From contig NC_061508.1 of NCBI RefSeq assembly GCF_022539505.1, positions 29,816,256 through 29,880,255 on the forward strand: a stretch of 64,000 nt of DNA, read 5' to 3'. This DNA comes from Lolium rigidum (lineage: Eukaryota; Streptophyta; Magnoliopsida; Poales; Poaceae). This document shows positions 1 through 11,700 of the stretch, piece by piece. The notes beneath the pieces are model-generated. The model was given only the letters and a program-made list of their open reading frames with translations. It was not told the origin of the DNA and ran no database searches. How positions within the stretch are numbered: the first letter of the stretch is position 1; each line of letters opens with the position of its first letter. The translations under genes and the position numbers were made by a program.

Positions 1-1446
1 GCGCGCGACCGAATACCACCCGATCCAGCAACTACAGGCATAAGATGCACTGTTCCATTCACCAGCGGAGCTTTCTGGAACTCATCTCTCCAGCCAGATC
101 AAAGCAAACTAACCTCCGGAAGATCTTCATCCTCGCATGCGAGAAACCCGAGGACCTCCACCAAAGACAAAGCAAGATCAGCAGCCCCCACGCCGCCAAT
201 CACTCATGCCTGATCACCAAGGAAGAGGGCAGCGACGCGGATCATGCGTACCGCCGCCGAACCGTTACCGGGGGCGGAGGCCGCCACCGCTCCACCGAAT
301 CCTCCATGGCTACCGACAGAGAGCCTCAGGCCCCGGCCAAGAAGCCGTGCTGCCCGGCTTCCTCCACCAGCGCTACATCACCTCCCATGGAACGCCACCG
401 CGAAAACCCTCTTCTCCCCCTTATCGATTTGACATAGGGGGTGCCGCCACCACCACCGTAGCCAGGCCGGGACCGGGGCCATGGCCGAGGCCAAGGCCGG
501 GGGGCCAGGGCCGAGGCCAGCGCCGGGGTCGGGGTTAGGGGAAAATGGAGAATCAATAGTCAGTTGTCGGTTAACAACACAATGTCTAATTATTGTTCTT
601 CAACATGTGTCTTTTTTTCATAGTTGACGTGTCTAATTATCATTATTTAGCATGTGTCTTAGATCAAGGCGAGAAGTTTTGGAGAAGCTCAACATTGCCA
701 TTGACGAGGAGACCTAAACAGTGGCCGAGTTGAGGATGCCAAAGGAACATTATTGGCTCAGTTAACAACATAGATGATATTCCAGTCTAAAGGGTTATCG
801 TCACAAACGAAAGGAAAGGAACCGAACCTTTTTCGATTGCAACACTTTGACAATATTGCCCAAGAGAAGGGTTTCAAACTGAGGGAGGCTCTGGTCGTAT
901 CCTTATGAAAATGATCATTCAAGGTTCTATGTGCCTGGAGGGGATCTTAGGCAGAGTGGTTTGTATCTACCTCGTCGAAGCTGCCGAGTTTCAACGACAT
1001 GGTGCAGCGAGGTCACGGTGATGGATGCGGCTTGATGGACTCACGCAAGGTGGTGATATTGTCTGGCGCCGTGGCGGCATCGATGACAGGCCTAGCAAGG
1101 TCAATGTGTTGATCTTTCCTAAAGATGGGTTGACGAAAGATGGTGACAGCGACTTCTCGAGCGTGTGAAGTGGTCTGCTCAGGGTTTGTTGGACCGGTTT
1201 GAGTTCCCAACTCGCTATAGGATGTTTTGGTGAGGCCTCTGGTTTTTCTGATGATGTGCATTGCTGTGCTCTGGGCATGAGGTTCCGACACGGTCACCCC
1301 CCCCCCCGCCCCCCCCCCTCCCTCATCAAGTTTGTCAAAAAAAACTTCACTCTCCAGTATTTTTGACCAATGCAGGGAAAATTTGCCAAAAGAAAAAACT
1401 TGAATTTTGATTCCCTCCACCAAGAACAGAATAATTAATGCATTAA
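1..1446. other. No recognised gene; GC-rich then mixed sequence
   Basis: I see no gene I can support here. Positions 240-540 are low-complexity and GC-rich, with short Arg/Pro-rich open frames in several phases, which is typical of composition rather than coding. From about 540 to 1300 the base composition is ordinary. A C-rich tract sits near 1299-1320. The region could be the decayed end of a retroelement, but no terminal repeat or domain identifies it. Confidence 0.4.
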
Positions 1447-1840
1447 GGGCATCTCCAGTGGCGCGACGCAAACGGTCGCTCAACGACCGTTTTCGTCCGC
1501 CGTGACCGGAAATGCGTCTGGCACCACCTCCAGCGGGGCGACGCAAAGTGACCGGCCGTCCGCGGAGACACAAACCTGACCCAAATATGCGGATGCGTCT
1601 CTGCGGACGCTGCACGGACGCTCAAAGTGTCCGCTCGCGTCTGGCGGACGTTTCGTCGGGCCCGCCTGGCAGCGACCCTGCGTCGATACGTCTTCTCAAA
1701 CGCGCCAGCGACTGCGCCGCTGCGTCGCTTCGGCAGCCTGCGCTACATTAATGGCGATGCCTCAGCTGCCGCAGCCCACCTCCGCCAACCACGTTAATGG
1801 CGACGCCACGCGTCCCGCGGTCACCGCATGCCTCCGGCCT

Positions 1841-1848
1841 ACATAAAG
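1841..1848 (+). promoter_or_regulatory. TATA-like box before the B3 cargo gene
   Basis: ACATAAAG lies about 120 bp before the ATG at 1965 and is followed by a pyrimidine-rich leader, as in plant promoters. The spacing fits a short 5' UTR. Function is inferred from position only. Confidence 0.35.
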
Positions 1849-1964
1849 GGGGCGCACGTTCTTCTTCCTCATCCACTCCTCCAAAGAAACCCTAGCCGCC
1901 ACAAAGCTCGACCGTAGCGCCGCCTAGGTGTTCCTGCGACACAACCAGGCCCGCGAGAAAGTCC

Positions 1965-2455
1965 ATGGCCGGTCCTGGTGGCCGGCGATGCGGTCGAGGC
2001 CGCGGCCCTGGGCGCCCCCGTGGCCGGGGCAGGGGCCGCCGTGGTGGAGCAGCTACGGCCCCACGCTCGCCGTCGCCTGCGCCCTCCTCGTCCTCGCAGG
2101 AGGAGCGCTGCTTCGAGTTCCTCCTCCGCATCGACGACGACCCACTCGACATCAAAAGCGGCTCCCGGACAAGTTCGCCGAGTTCATCGATGGCGTCGAG
2201 CCGGCGCATTTGCAGCTACGGGAGGCCAGCTGCAACTTCTGCCGCTGGACCGTGGAGGTCTTGTTCGACGGACAGGGCAAGATGTACCTGCACACGGGGT
2301 GGGACAAGTTCGCCCGCGACCTCGAGCTCGAGCGCGGCTGCCAGCTCACCTTCCTCTACGAGGGTGACGGCGAGATGATCATCAAGGTGTTCGACGACAC
2401 GGCGTGCCGCAGGTACTACCACACCGGCGAATCCGGCTCGGATACCGATAGCTAG
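1965..2455 (+). pseudogene. B3 DNA-binding domain gene, frameshifted, carried by element 1
   Basis: The likely start is the ATG at 1965, in a good context (gtccATGG). The N-terminus is Gly/Arg-rich, followed by a Pro/Ser stretch and then FEFLLRIDDDPLD. The frame breaks near 2150-2156 within an AAAAGC run. It continues one base over as RLPDKFAEFIDG, then GQKMYLHTGW-like and GDGEMIIKVFDD segments, ending YYHTGESGSDTDS with a stop at 2455. The order LPDKFA, central W-T-V-E-V, GW-x-x-FA, and C-terminal IKVFD is the B3 superfamily pattern; that family binds DNA in plant transcription factors (ARF, RAV, REM, VAL). The single frame break separates the first strand of the domain from the rest, so a full domain would not be made as written. 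A sequencing indel is the alternative. The gene lies between transposon ends, so it is a captured copy. Confidence 0.7.
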
Positions 2456-2953
2456 AACTTAGAGTGTTCTTTCTTTGCAGCGAATCTGGCTACGGGCCAG
2501 ACGAAGCCAGTAGTGGAGGTTTCTGGATGTTCGTCCTCGGTAGAACCAACAAGGGCACCATCTCCCGCTGGATTTTCCAGTTTGGGTGACTGAGTGTGCC
2601 CTCGAATGTTCTTTCTTGGCAGCGAACATACGGAAATCAACACAACTGGTTTCCTCATTTTGCAATATTTTATTTGTGTCCACCATGGTTCAAACTATGT
2701 ATTAGTTTGTGTAAACCATGTTCCCAATTATGTATTAGTTTGTGTAAAATCATGTTTCAATATATAATATTTGGAACTATGTTTAAATGGAGTAGATGAA
2801 AAAAAAAATAAGAAAAAAAAAATGTGTCGCCCCGCTGGAGCAGCCCCTAGACGCAAATGGACGCGCGGACAAAAACGATCATTTTATCGTTCGCGGCGCG
2901 ATGCAAACGGACGCTCACGGACATTAAAATATGTCACGCCGCTGGAGATGCCC

Positions 2954-3104
2954 TAAACAGTTGTTTCCTAAGACTACACGTGCATTCCACGTGCCAGATT
3001 ACTAGTGAGCTTCAACAATCCACCGGCATGTATGTTCATTATTCTAAATCCTTGATGTGTAGGGTTTCTATGATGCGTTTTGAGTCACCAACATTTGCTA
3101 AATT
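2954..3104. other. Spacer between element 1 and a tandem repeat
   Basis: Short unique sequence after the TAA target duplication. No coding signal is seen. Confidence 0.4.
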
Positions 3105-3598
3105 TTCCGTAGGAAAATTTCTTACTTTGCACAAATAATTTCTCATCATACTGCGTTTTTTTTAATTGCTTGCTTCATTTAGCAGTGACAGGTGTTGTGG
3201 CTGAAGTAAGAGCAATTGAAGCAAGAATGGGTAATCCGGAAGTTTGAATATCGATCAACCCATTGAAGCGTGGAAGTTCAGTTTGCTCTTTTAAACCTTT
3301 GGTGATGGTTTCAGTTTGGGTCTTATTCTGTAGTATCTGATATGGGACAAAGAATTTCCTATGAAAATTGCTTAGGTTGTACAAAGAATTTCTCATCATA
3401 CTGAGTTGTTCTTCAAAACTGATTGCTTCATTTTGCGGTGACACGAATAGAGCCCGGAGCAAGAGGAAGTGAAGCAGGACATAGAGATGTGGAAGTTTGA
3501 ATATGGATCAAGCTATTGAAGCATGGGACTTCAGTTTGCTCGTTTGGTGCTGGTTACATTTTGGGTCTTATTCCATATCTGATATGGGAGTCTTAGTT
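3105..3598 (+). repeat. Two tandem copies of a 250-bp unit
   Basis: The segment from about 3105 recurs from about 3355 at a period of 250 bp. Shared landmarks are ATTTCTCATCATACTG, GAAGTTTGAATAT, TTCAGTTTGCTC and GGGTCTTATTC. The copies differ at many positions, so the duplication is old. No conserved open frame is evident. Confidence 0.75.
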
Positions 3599-4032
3599 AG
3601 CATCCTTTGCTCTTTTTGTGTATAGCTTATCTGATTGTTGGTCAGGGCAAGATTTGGTCACAAAATTGTTTAAGCTCTTGCTCCTTCAGTTATTTTGTTA
3701 CTACCTTTAGGCTGGTGCCAACGCGGGCTGGAGGAGGGGCGGTACCGCCAGCGACGGGGCGAGAGGCGGGCGAGACGGCAGCGCGGGGCGGTGGATCCAC
3801 CGCCCGGCGGTAGCGCCCGCTACCGCCCGGCTGCCGCCCGCGCTGGGGGCGAGAGGGGGGCGAGAGCGCTGGCAGGTCGGGGCGAGAGCGCGGGCGAGAG
3901 GGAGGGGGTAACGGCTAGCTGACGTGGCGCGATCTGATTCGTCCACGTCAGCTAGCCGTTGGGGTAGCCGTTGCTGGCTCAAAAAATTCGAAAAAAAAAA
4001 GCCAAAAACCCCAAAATTTCATCCCCACCCCC

Positions 4033-4040
4033 TATAAATA
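4033..4040 (+). promoter_or_regulatory. TATA box of the SANT/Myb cargo gene
   Basis: TATAAATA sits 77 bp before the ATG at 4117 and is followed by a C/T-rich leader. This is a canonical plant core-promoter arrangement and suggests the gene was transcribed. Confidence 0.6.
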
Positions 4041-4116
4041 CCCCCCATATGGTTTCACTCACTCCACACCCATTTCATCTCATTCATCTCCTTCACTCTC
4101 TCAAATCTTCTCCACC

Positions 4117-5405
4117 ATGTCTGGTTGGACTCCAGATTTGACCTCGTTCACGGATCTCTTGCAGCCCGACGGGTCACCAGTACACCTAGATGATGTCTCT
4201 CCGACACATCGTCGCTCCAATGTCGGTTCTTCGCCGCTTCCCCGAGTTTTATACTCCTCCGGCACACCACCTCCGGGGCCATATGGGCCATACGCTCCAC
4301 CTCCGGCGCCATATGGTTCATACCCTCCGCCTCCGTATCCATACCCCCCACCACCTCCACATGCTCCACCTACAGGTAGCGGGAGTGGGACTGTACCTCC
4401 TTACCCCCCACCACCGGCGCCATATGGTTCATACCCTCCGCCTCCGCATCCATACGCGCCATATGGTCCGTACCCCCCCCCACCACCTCCTGAAGCCAGT
4501 GCTCCAAGCTTGGAGTCCGGTGCCGCGGAAACAATCGTACCAACGCGTCCAAAGAGGCTTGACTGGACAACTGCGGACGAGGAAAAACTGGTACTTTACT
4601 TACCCATCACATATTTATTTCGGGGTTGGTTCTTGCTTGGATTTTTCACTAACAATATCTATTTCGGGGTAGGTTCATGCTTGGATTTTTAACTCCAAGG
4701 ACTCTGTCGCCGGTAATTGCAAGACCGGCAATAGTTTTTGGGGTCAGATAGCTGCAACCTTCAACTCTACCTCGGATCCTGCCCGTCATCGGACCTCGAA
4801 GCAACTGAAGGATCATTGGAACGCCTACAACAAGGAGGTGTCCATGTTCAATGCATACCACATCCAAGAAGAAGCGTTACGTCAGAGTGGAGCAGACGAT
4901 GCAATGGTCATGAAGGCGGCAATGGCGAGGTACGCGAATGACAAAAGAGTGACTCAGCCGTTCAGACGGCACCACTGGTGGGAAGCTGTTCGCAATGAAG
5001 CGAAGTGGAAAGGACAACATGGTCCTGGTAGTGGATCCGATTCCACTGCCAAGAGAAGCCGTCTGGGAGTTTCTGGTGAGTACAGCTCTAGCGAGACGAC
5101 GACGGAGGAGGAGCGTCCAACGGGCCGCGATAGGGCCAAGGCCGCGACACGTAAGGATAGGAGGAAGGGGAAGGAATCCTCATCAAGCAGTGAGGTAGCA
5201 AGTAAATCCTTCGCGATGAAGAACATGTGGAATGGTTTAGTGAAGGCTAAGCTACTCAAGCAATGGAACAAAATGAAAGACCGATCAACCGCCGACATGA
5301 ACGAAGCGAGAAAAGCGCAAACATGCGAAGGCCATCCAGATGGTGGAAAAAGAGCTTGGTCTGGAAGATGATGACGACGAGGAGGAGGAGGAGGAAGAGG
5401 ATTAG
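4117..5405 (+). CDS. SANT/Myb-like protein (PIF/Harbinger ORF1 type), frameshifted near its end
   Basis: Exon 1 is 4117-4590, the intron 4591-4672 (GT-AG), and exon 2 4673-5405. Residues 1-158 start MSGWTPDLTSF and hold a Pro/Tyr-rich tract with repeated PYG-x-YPPPP units. The Myb/trihelix-like domain spans the junction: LDWTTADEEKL, then VHAWIFNSKD, FWGQIAATFN, and QLKDHWNAYNKE. It is followed by FRRHHWWEAVRNEAKW and a Ser/Lys-rich linker. The same architecture occurs in plant NAM-associated and GST-T3-like proteins and in Harbinger ORF1, which binds DNA and helps bring transposase to the nucleus. Near 5300 a single-base shift moves the C-terminus into another frame. The shifted frame reads EKRKHAKAIQMVEKELGLE and an acidic tail ending at 5405, which looks like the true end; the unshifted frame stops at 5371. 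Exon 2 has one base more than a multiple of three, consistent with this. Confidence 0.7.
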
Positions 5406-5714
5406 AATTTATTTTTTATTTATTATGTAATTTTTAAAATTTATTATGCAATTTTATTTATGTAATCGGTAACATTTTGAGTTGAATAAAATAATTTTCT
5501 TGCATTATTTTGAATGTCTAAAAAAAATCGAGTGAAATAACTTAATCTGAAAAAGAAATGGTGATGTGGAGGAGAGAGAAGTGAGAGCTGGCACTATAGC
5601 ACGTGCACTGGCACCGTGGGGTGAGAGTGAGGGTAAAAGTTGACGTGGCGAGGCTATAGCCTGTGATGCATTGGCACCAGCCTTATGAGACTGGTCCCTG
5701 CAACTTCCTTTGCG

Positions 5715-7012
5715 GTAGAAAAACGACCCCCGTCGTTCTTGCCCAGGGCGACGCGGGGGCAATCTACCTACCAATCCTAGCACCGCCGCTTGTGTTTCCT
5801 CCCCCGCGCTGCCATCGGAGGAAGCTGCCGGGAAGAGCCCACGCGTCTGATAGCGGTGGCCGGGCGTCTCCTCGCGACTTCCTCAGATATCGGGGCAGCG
5901 GATCTGGGCGGGGTGAGGTGATGCGCCTGTGTGCGTGTGGGCCTCTGGGCTTGGCAGGCAACGTCGCAACCCAGTGACTGGTGGTGGTTGCCACCGGCGG
6001 CATGCCATGCCGGTGGCGAAGGTGCGGGTTGGGATGGGCCGATTGGGTGCAAACCCTAGGTCGGTTTCTCCTTTCTCTCTCCGCGGTGTCGACTGTCGGC
6101 GTCGGCGGTGGAGGTCAGACGGTTGGGCTGTTGCGTTGCGCAGGCGTGGGCTTGTCTCCGGACTTTGATCTGCGCTGTCGCCGGCATTGCCTTGGCCAGC
6201 CTGGGTTGGTCCCTGGGGCCCGACCTGAATAAAGGTGGCGGTCATAGGGTTTCTCTTGTGTGGAGATGAAGGGCTGCCTGAGTCCTATCCTTTTTGACCT
6301 GGCCTGAGTGTTGAGTTCTGGAAGGCTCTATCGGCGAATGTAACAGTGAACATATTGCCTGGAGTTTGCTGGATCGGGTGGTATTCGGTCATGCGTACCC
6401 ATGCTTTTATTCAGACTGGAGGGAGCGTCGCGAAGCTTTATTCTATACTCATTAGGTGACATTTTGGTCCATGATAAAGTCAGAGGCAGAGAATATCATG
6501 AAGACATGGATTGGAGGACTAGCAATGGAGGTTCAAGTCTCTGCGTTGTTGAGACACTTGCTTGGTATTCCGGGCTTCGCAGCAGCAATAAAGTTGGGGC
6601 GGCGGCATAGGTGAAGTTTGGAGTCTTCCCTTTCAGGGTGAAAATCCAAGGTCTGGCCTTAATTAGTTGTGTCTGGCAATATTCTTGTTGAAGGTGTTGT
6701 TTTAAAAGTCGGGACTATCTTCAGGTGAAAATCTAAGATCATTGATCGGGCGACGGTGGCGCTTGTGCACTATTCCTTTTTTATAGGCGTCGCTTTTGGA
6801 CAGTCTGAAGCTCGGGTGTTTTCTTGGTGGTGGATGTATTGTTGCTGTTAGGGCTGAAATAATGTAGCAGGAGTTTTATTTCTTAATTATTTTATTTTAT
6901 TTTTGGCTGTGTGCATCTTTATCCTGACTACTATTAGGGTATTACTTTGCTGCAGATTCTAGGTGTATTTGGTATCTTTAGATATTAATATATTCCCTTT
7001 ATCAAAAAAAAA
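5715..7012 (+). mobile_element. Poly(A) retroposon (LINE-type, no intact ORF)
   Basis: A GC-rich 5' part passes into a T-rich 3' part ending GATATTAATATATTCCC, TTTATC and a poly(A) run to about 7012. The likely flanking duplication is AACTTCCTTTGCG at 5702-5714 and AACTCTCTTTGCG at 7013-7025 (11 of 13 positions match). The 3' segment from about 6600 resembles 19500-19886, including GTGAAAATCCAAGGTCTGGC, so both belong to one family. No reverse transcriptase domain is visible, so it is a non-autonomous or 5'-truncated copy. Confidence 0.65.
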
Positions 7013-7025
7013 AACTCTCTTTGCG

Positions 7026-7405
7026 TGGCAAAAATGCTTCATATGTTCATAGTAGTATCAAATCGCTCCTGGGATCCATGAATGTCTGTGCTTATACTAA
7101 TTTGTATAAGCACAATAATATCGTAGCCCAGGCTCAAAGCAGAGTAGCTGGCGAGAAAAACGGCAGCATTTCCGGCAATGTCCCGGCCAAACATGAGCCT
7201 GCCCACCAGAAGGGAACCAATCCATGTAATTTATACTTCTTTGAACCAAATGTCGTCAACGAGTTAGTACTACACCAGCTATGTTTCTTCCTCTCTTTAA
7301 CATGGCAAAAATGAAAATGAAAAAAGAAGAACCCCATCCCAGATCTTGCTATAGCAGCAGTATCTTGCCTCTAAAGAAGAATGGAAAATGCAGGGAGAGA
7401 TCTGC
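7026..7405 (-). other. 3' flank of the secreted-peptide gene
   Basis: This lies just downstream of the peptide gene (minus strand) and probably includes its 3' UTR. No independent gene is seen. Confidence 0.4.
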
Positions 7406-7768
7406 TTAGTGGTGCCTGGGATTATGGCCCCTGGGGCCATAGTAATCCACATGGATGTCAGGCATCCCGTGCCTATTTTTCTCTTCAGAGATGGTCTCGC
7501 CCAATTCATCCGATGATGCCTCACCATCAGCCTTGATCACCACCCCTTTGTCCACAGATTTCTGTAACCGATCGAAGAACGCGCATGAGTTAGTGAACCG
7601 ATCCAAACAAAAGCACCATAAGAGATGACTGTAGAAATCACTTACATTGAGCACCTTCTTGCTGAGTGCTGCCTGGCTCCCTGCATCCAACCTGATACCC
7701 TGGGCTGTTGCTACCATCAGGAGCAGAACCAAGGCAGCTGCAGCAAGCGGCAAGCATACCTTCACCAT
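7406..7768 (-). CDS. Secreted peptide precursor, RGF/GOLVEN/CLEL-like
   Basis: Two exons, 7768-7646 and 7561-7406, with a GT-AG intron (donor GTAAGT), give a 92-residue protein. Residues 1-24 (MVKVCLPLAAAALVLLLMVA...) are a clear signal peptide. A short acidic middle follows (residues 50-70). The last 13 residues, DYYGPRGHNPRHH, align with the RGF1 peptide pattern at D-Y-x-x-P-x-x-H-x-P-R-H. In that family the precursor is secreted, the Tyr after Asp is sulfated, and the released peptide signals through leucine-rich-repeat receptor kinases in root meristems. Placement at the extreme C-terminus and the precursor length both fit the family. Which member it is cannot be told. PSY-type sulfated peptides are the main alternative, but their motif fits less well. 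Confidence 0.72.
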   Translation of the reverse strand: MVKVCLPLAAAALVLLLMVATAQGIRLDAGSQAALSKKVLNVSDFYSHLLWCFCLDRFTNSCAFFDRLQKSVDKGVVIKADGEASSDELGETISEEKNRHGMPDIHVDYYGPRGHNPRHH

Positions 7769-7922
7769 CTGGTATCTGTGTAAGGATCTTGAATGACTTG
7801 AGTATAGACTTCAGACAATAGAGCTTCAAGTCTTCAACTCAGCTCAGCTGGAATGGAACTGTGACTCAGTGAGGAGAAGCTGTGGACTCTGATGCCTGAA
7901 GAACCATTTGACCCTGAGACCA

Positions 7923-7928
7923 TATATA
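7923..7928 (-). promoter_or_regulatory. TATA box of the peptide gene
   Basis: TATATA on the minus strand lies about 155 bp before the start codon at 7768. The spacing is right for a plant core promoter. Confidence 0.55.
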
Positions 7929-8760
7929 CCCAGACACACAACTTCGGTCAAGGACACCACCCTGGGCCCACCAAGTGATTGGCGTACTCATGTCTGCAAT
8001 GAAGGGTCTACCTGAAGTACCAATGCAGGAATGTTGGCCGTTGTTTATGCCATCTCTGCCACCCCTTTAGACAAGTGTGTCTGCCCCAACTATGGAACCA
8101 TGTTTAGGACATTGGACCCTGGATTAGGTGCATAATGCCATGGGAGGATGGGATTAAGAATTTCTGTCAAGTGCTTCTCAAGTTATAGTGGACATCTGTT
8201 CCTGGAAATTTGCCTGCATGTCTCCCAAGAAACGCACAGGACTGCGTATGTTTGATCGTGCATTCCTCCAAAAAGGTGTCCGGAAACTGGTTGAATTGGG
8301 TAGTTAAATGGAATGCAAAAAAGTTGGAATAGTTTAACGGGAAGGGCCAGCGATCTATGCAGTTGGGCATTGTTCTCTTATCACTTATCAGGTAATACTT
8401 TGCTCGTCTGTGTTCAGCTCTGTGCTTCTGTGTACTTTATGACCTGTCAACTGAAAATTCATGAGAAACAGGAGACAGTGAACTCGCCACAATTTAAAAC
8501 AATAAAGCTGCAGTGGCAATCTCCAACAATTGTATTTACAGAGCAAATAGGGAAATATGTGACGAAGTGAGGCTGGGTTCCAGCCACTAAGAATTGCTCA
8601 CAAGTGTGAGCTCATGTTTGTTGGTTTAATTACCAACAAGAATAGTAACCACTGTCTCAGCAATGGTTAACAACTAAGAACAATGAGGTGCGAACATGAC
8701 TACATACAATTAGAGCTCAACAACACGGCATAGTACTCCGATCACAGCACAAGAATGATG
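7929..8760. other. Intergenic: peptide-gene promoter and PP2C 3' flank
   Basis: No gene or repeat is recognised. The right part probably holds the PP2C 3' UTR and the left part the upstream region of the peptide gene. Confidence 0.4.
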
Positions 8761-11700
8761 TTATTGGCTTCCCAGGAGTACCCTGAGGCTATTGAGCCCG
8801 TCAGCAGATATGCTCCTTGCCACCCTGCCAGGCCGATTTACTCTGATCTGAGGCGGCGCCACCAGGTGAAAAGAAACCAACACTGCAGTTAGGTTGTCTG
8901 TGGCTCCCCGCCTTATTGCCTCCTCGACGATTTCCTTGCAGCACAGCTTCACGTCGTTGTGCTCTTGGAGACGCCTCCGTGCAAAATCCACGGCATTTTG
9001 GTTTGAGTAGACATCCCAGATCCCATCGCTGCCGATGATCAAGAACTCGTCGTCCTTTGTCAGTGTGGTCATCTTGACCTCTGGTTCAGCACTCAGGGGG
9101 CCTGCTCCAGGCCTATCTGCTTCTTTCATTCCCTCAAGATGCCAGTCACCAAGGGCTCTAGTGACTCCTAACAGACCATTCAGGTAACCATCATCCACAT
9201 AGGCACCAAGTGACTCTACCCGCATTTTTTCACTCAGGCTGCATGGCCTGTGATCCGTCGACATCTCCATTGCAATACCACACCGGGAAAGAACTGCTCT
9301 GCAATCACCGGCATTGGCAACCAGAAGTGACCTGCACTAGACATAATAATGATTAGTATGATAATTAGTATTGGTCACTTGGAATGCCAATTGGCAGTGC
9401 AGTTTACAGGTAAAAGAAAACAGCAAAAAATAAGATGACCTTACGTTGGATAAATGTCAGTAATATTGTGCTTTTAGAAATATCTTCTGGGATAGAAAAG
9501 ATGTGTAAATATAAATCATATGCTTGGGATGCAGATTCAAAATATGCAGAATTCTCTAGTATAACATATTTGCTGAACATGCAAGGTGATCTACACAGCA
9601 CAGAAACAGTATAAATATCACGGTACCAGATTACCATGCATTTTCAGTGTATGTCCATAGAAAAATGTACTTTATGAATCAATCCATTTAAAAGATGCTG
9701 AACAATGAGACTTTGTATGGAAACCAAATGTATTACAGGCTTGGTAGTAATGACCGACTCAATCGAAGATGCAATTAAGAAGGGAGAACCATAGTTATAT
9801 GTGCCAGAAAACTACCTTCCAAAAATCATTGCTGTAAGTGCTGTTGTGCCGGATGACAGAGCTCTGTGGTGAGAGCATTTATCAGCAAACTGATTATCTA
9901 TCTGCACAAAGGATCTGCTCACTACTTTCTCAAGCTCAAGAGGAAAATCAGCATCTTCAACAATGACCCTTGGTAAGTTATCACGAACAAAATGGGCAGC
10001 ATCTTTTCCACCGTGCCCATCAAAGACCTAGAAATTGAAACTGTCAAAACTTAACTTACACTGCAATAATATATTTTGATTCGCAAAAGGAGAACAACTG
10101 AAATGATGACCACATAATAAAATAAAAACGGAACTCTATAAGTACTACAGTTACACTCTGAGGTCCGCAACACACACTGCATTCTGTACAGAACTATGAT
10201 TCTATGAAGAGAACTTTACTGGATAGTGGCAGGATGCTGAATGTAGACCAGGGTTAGTAGTCAAGGATCAAGGATAGGATTGACTAGGTTTAGATCTTGA
10301 GGATACATACGATCTGTCTGTGCATACTCTATACAAGTTTGCTGGTGCACAAAATACAACTCATATTCCCTACTACTGAGTGTACCATGCAACACGATAT
10401 AATCTGACATAATTCTCTTCTTCCATATTTGGACACTGGTTTCTTAACTATTGTCAGTTATACACTAGTAAATTGGATAGAATTAATTTCTCTGTCAAAA
10501 TGAGCAAAACTAAAAAAGTGAGCAAGTACCTACCCCATAAAAGGAAACAACTTCCTTATCCACTGTTGGATAACCAAAGCTTTTAGCTAGGTCAGCAATA
10601 CACACATGGGTATCTTCCATGTACTGACGACTTCCAATATCTGACCAACCCCCTGATCGAACATTTGGGAGGAAATTGGCAAAGTTACTCTGCTTGAAAT
10701 CAGCAGTTGTGGTGTTCTCACAAACACTCTCCATCTGTATGTTCAAAAATGGATTAGTACAATGACGGTAGGAAAAACAGGAAAGATTTCCATTCAAAGA
10801 TGAAGCACCGCTTTGCATACTAAATTTCTTATGAACATATTACTACTTAGTAATTGATTACAAAAAATCATTCAGACTGCATGTGATGATCAGGTAACTT
10901 GGTCATATGTTCATAACTGCTATTAGCCAATTTCGGAAGACAGTCCAATTATTATTAGCTTTGATGAGTACCATGTCTAGTTTAGTGCTCTTACTCTTGG
11001 AATAGCAACTTGGAAATATAAACAGGTTGCATTCACTAGTACATAATCTTTTTTCTGAAGAGAATTATTAAAGCTCCTAGTTTAACTAACTAATGCTCAA
11101 CTTAGTAAGATCAATAGATGCCTGACTATTTCTAGTACATCAATGGCACAAGAAAATTTAACACGGGATAACCAAACTAGATAGTGACCATTCGATATAG
11201 TTTGATGCGACAATAAAAATCACCTACAGCCGTCTGCTGATTAAACAAATAGAGCCATATATAAATGGATAAATGTAATCAAAAAGATGGTTCAGCACTA
11301 CAATTGCACAAACTAATGATGGCAACCCATGAAAACAGCAAACTGAAGCTACAGTCAGACCGATCATCACTGATATAATGGCAGGCGCTTGAAAGCAAGC
11401 AATCAACATGTATCATAGGAAGAATAATGTGACGTTCACTTAGGGCATCTCCAGCGGCGCGACGCAAACGGACGCTGAGCGACCGTTTGCGTCCGCCTTG
11501 ACCGAAAATGCGTCTGGCACCCTCTCCAGCGGCGCGGCGCAAAGTGACCGGGCCGTCCGCAGAGACGCAAACCTGCCTCTGCGGACGCTGCGCGGACGCG
11601 CAAAGTGTCCGCTCGCGTCTCCACCGGGCCCGCCTGGCAGCGAGTCTGCATCGAGGGCAACGCTTCGGCGGTCGCGCTTCCGCGTCTGCGCCGCAGCCTT

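Larger units (their letters stand above)
1447..2953 (+). mobile_element. PIF/Harbinger-like element 1 with B3-domain cargo
   Basis: Terminal inverted repeats begin GGGCATCTCCAG at 1447 and end in its complement at 2953. A 3-bp target duplication TAA lies at 1444-1446 and 2954-2956, as expected for PIF/Harbinger insertions. The subterminal regions are rich in the motif GACGCAAACGG. No transposase is visible, so the element is non-autonomous. Inside is a B3-domain gene fragment. About 230 bp of the left end and 150 bp of the right end closely resemble the element at 11443-13080, whose interior is unrelated. Confidence 0.85.
3710..5682 (+). mobile_element. PIF/Harbinger-like element 3 carrying a SANT/Myb ORF1-type gene
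   Basis: The inverted termini are GGCTGGTGCCAA at 3710 and its complement ending at 5682. The 3-bp target duplication TTA is present at 3707-3709 and 5683-5685. The left 250 bp are GC-rich with repeated GGCGAGAG-type blocks. Inside is a two-exon gene for a SANT/Myb protein. PIF/Harbinger elements normally encode a Myb-like ORF1 and a DDE transposase; only the ORF1-type gene is here, so mobility would need a transposase supplied elsewhere. Confidence 0.85.
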
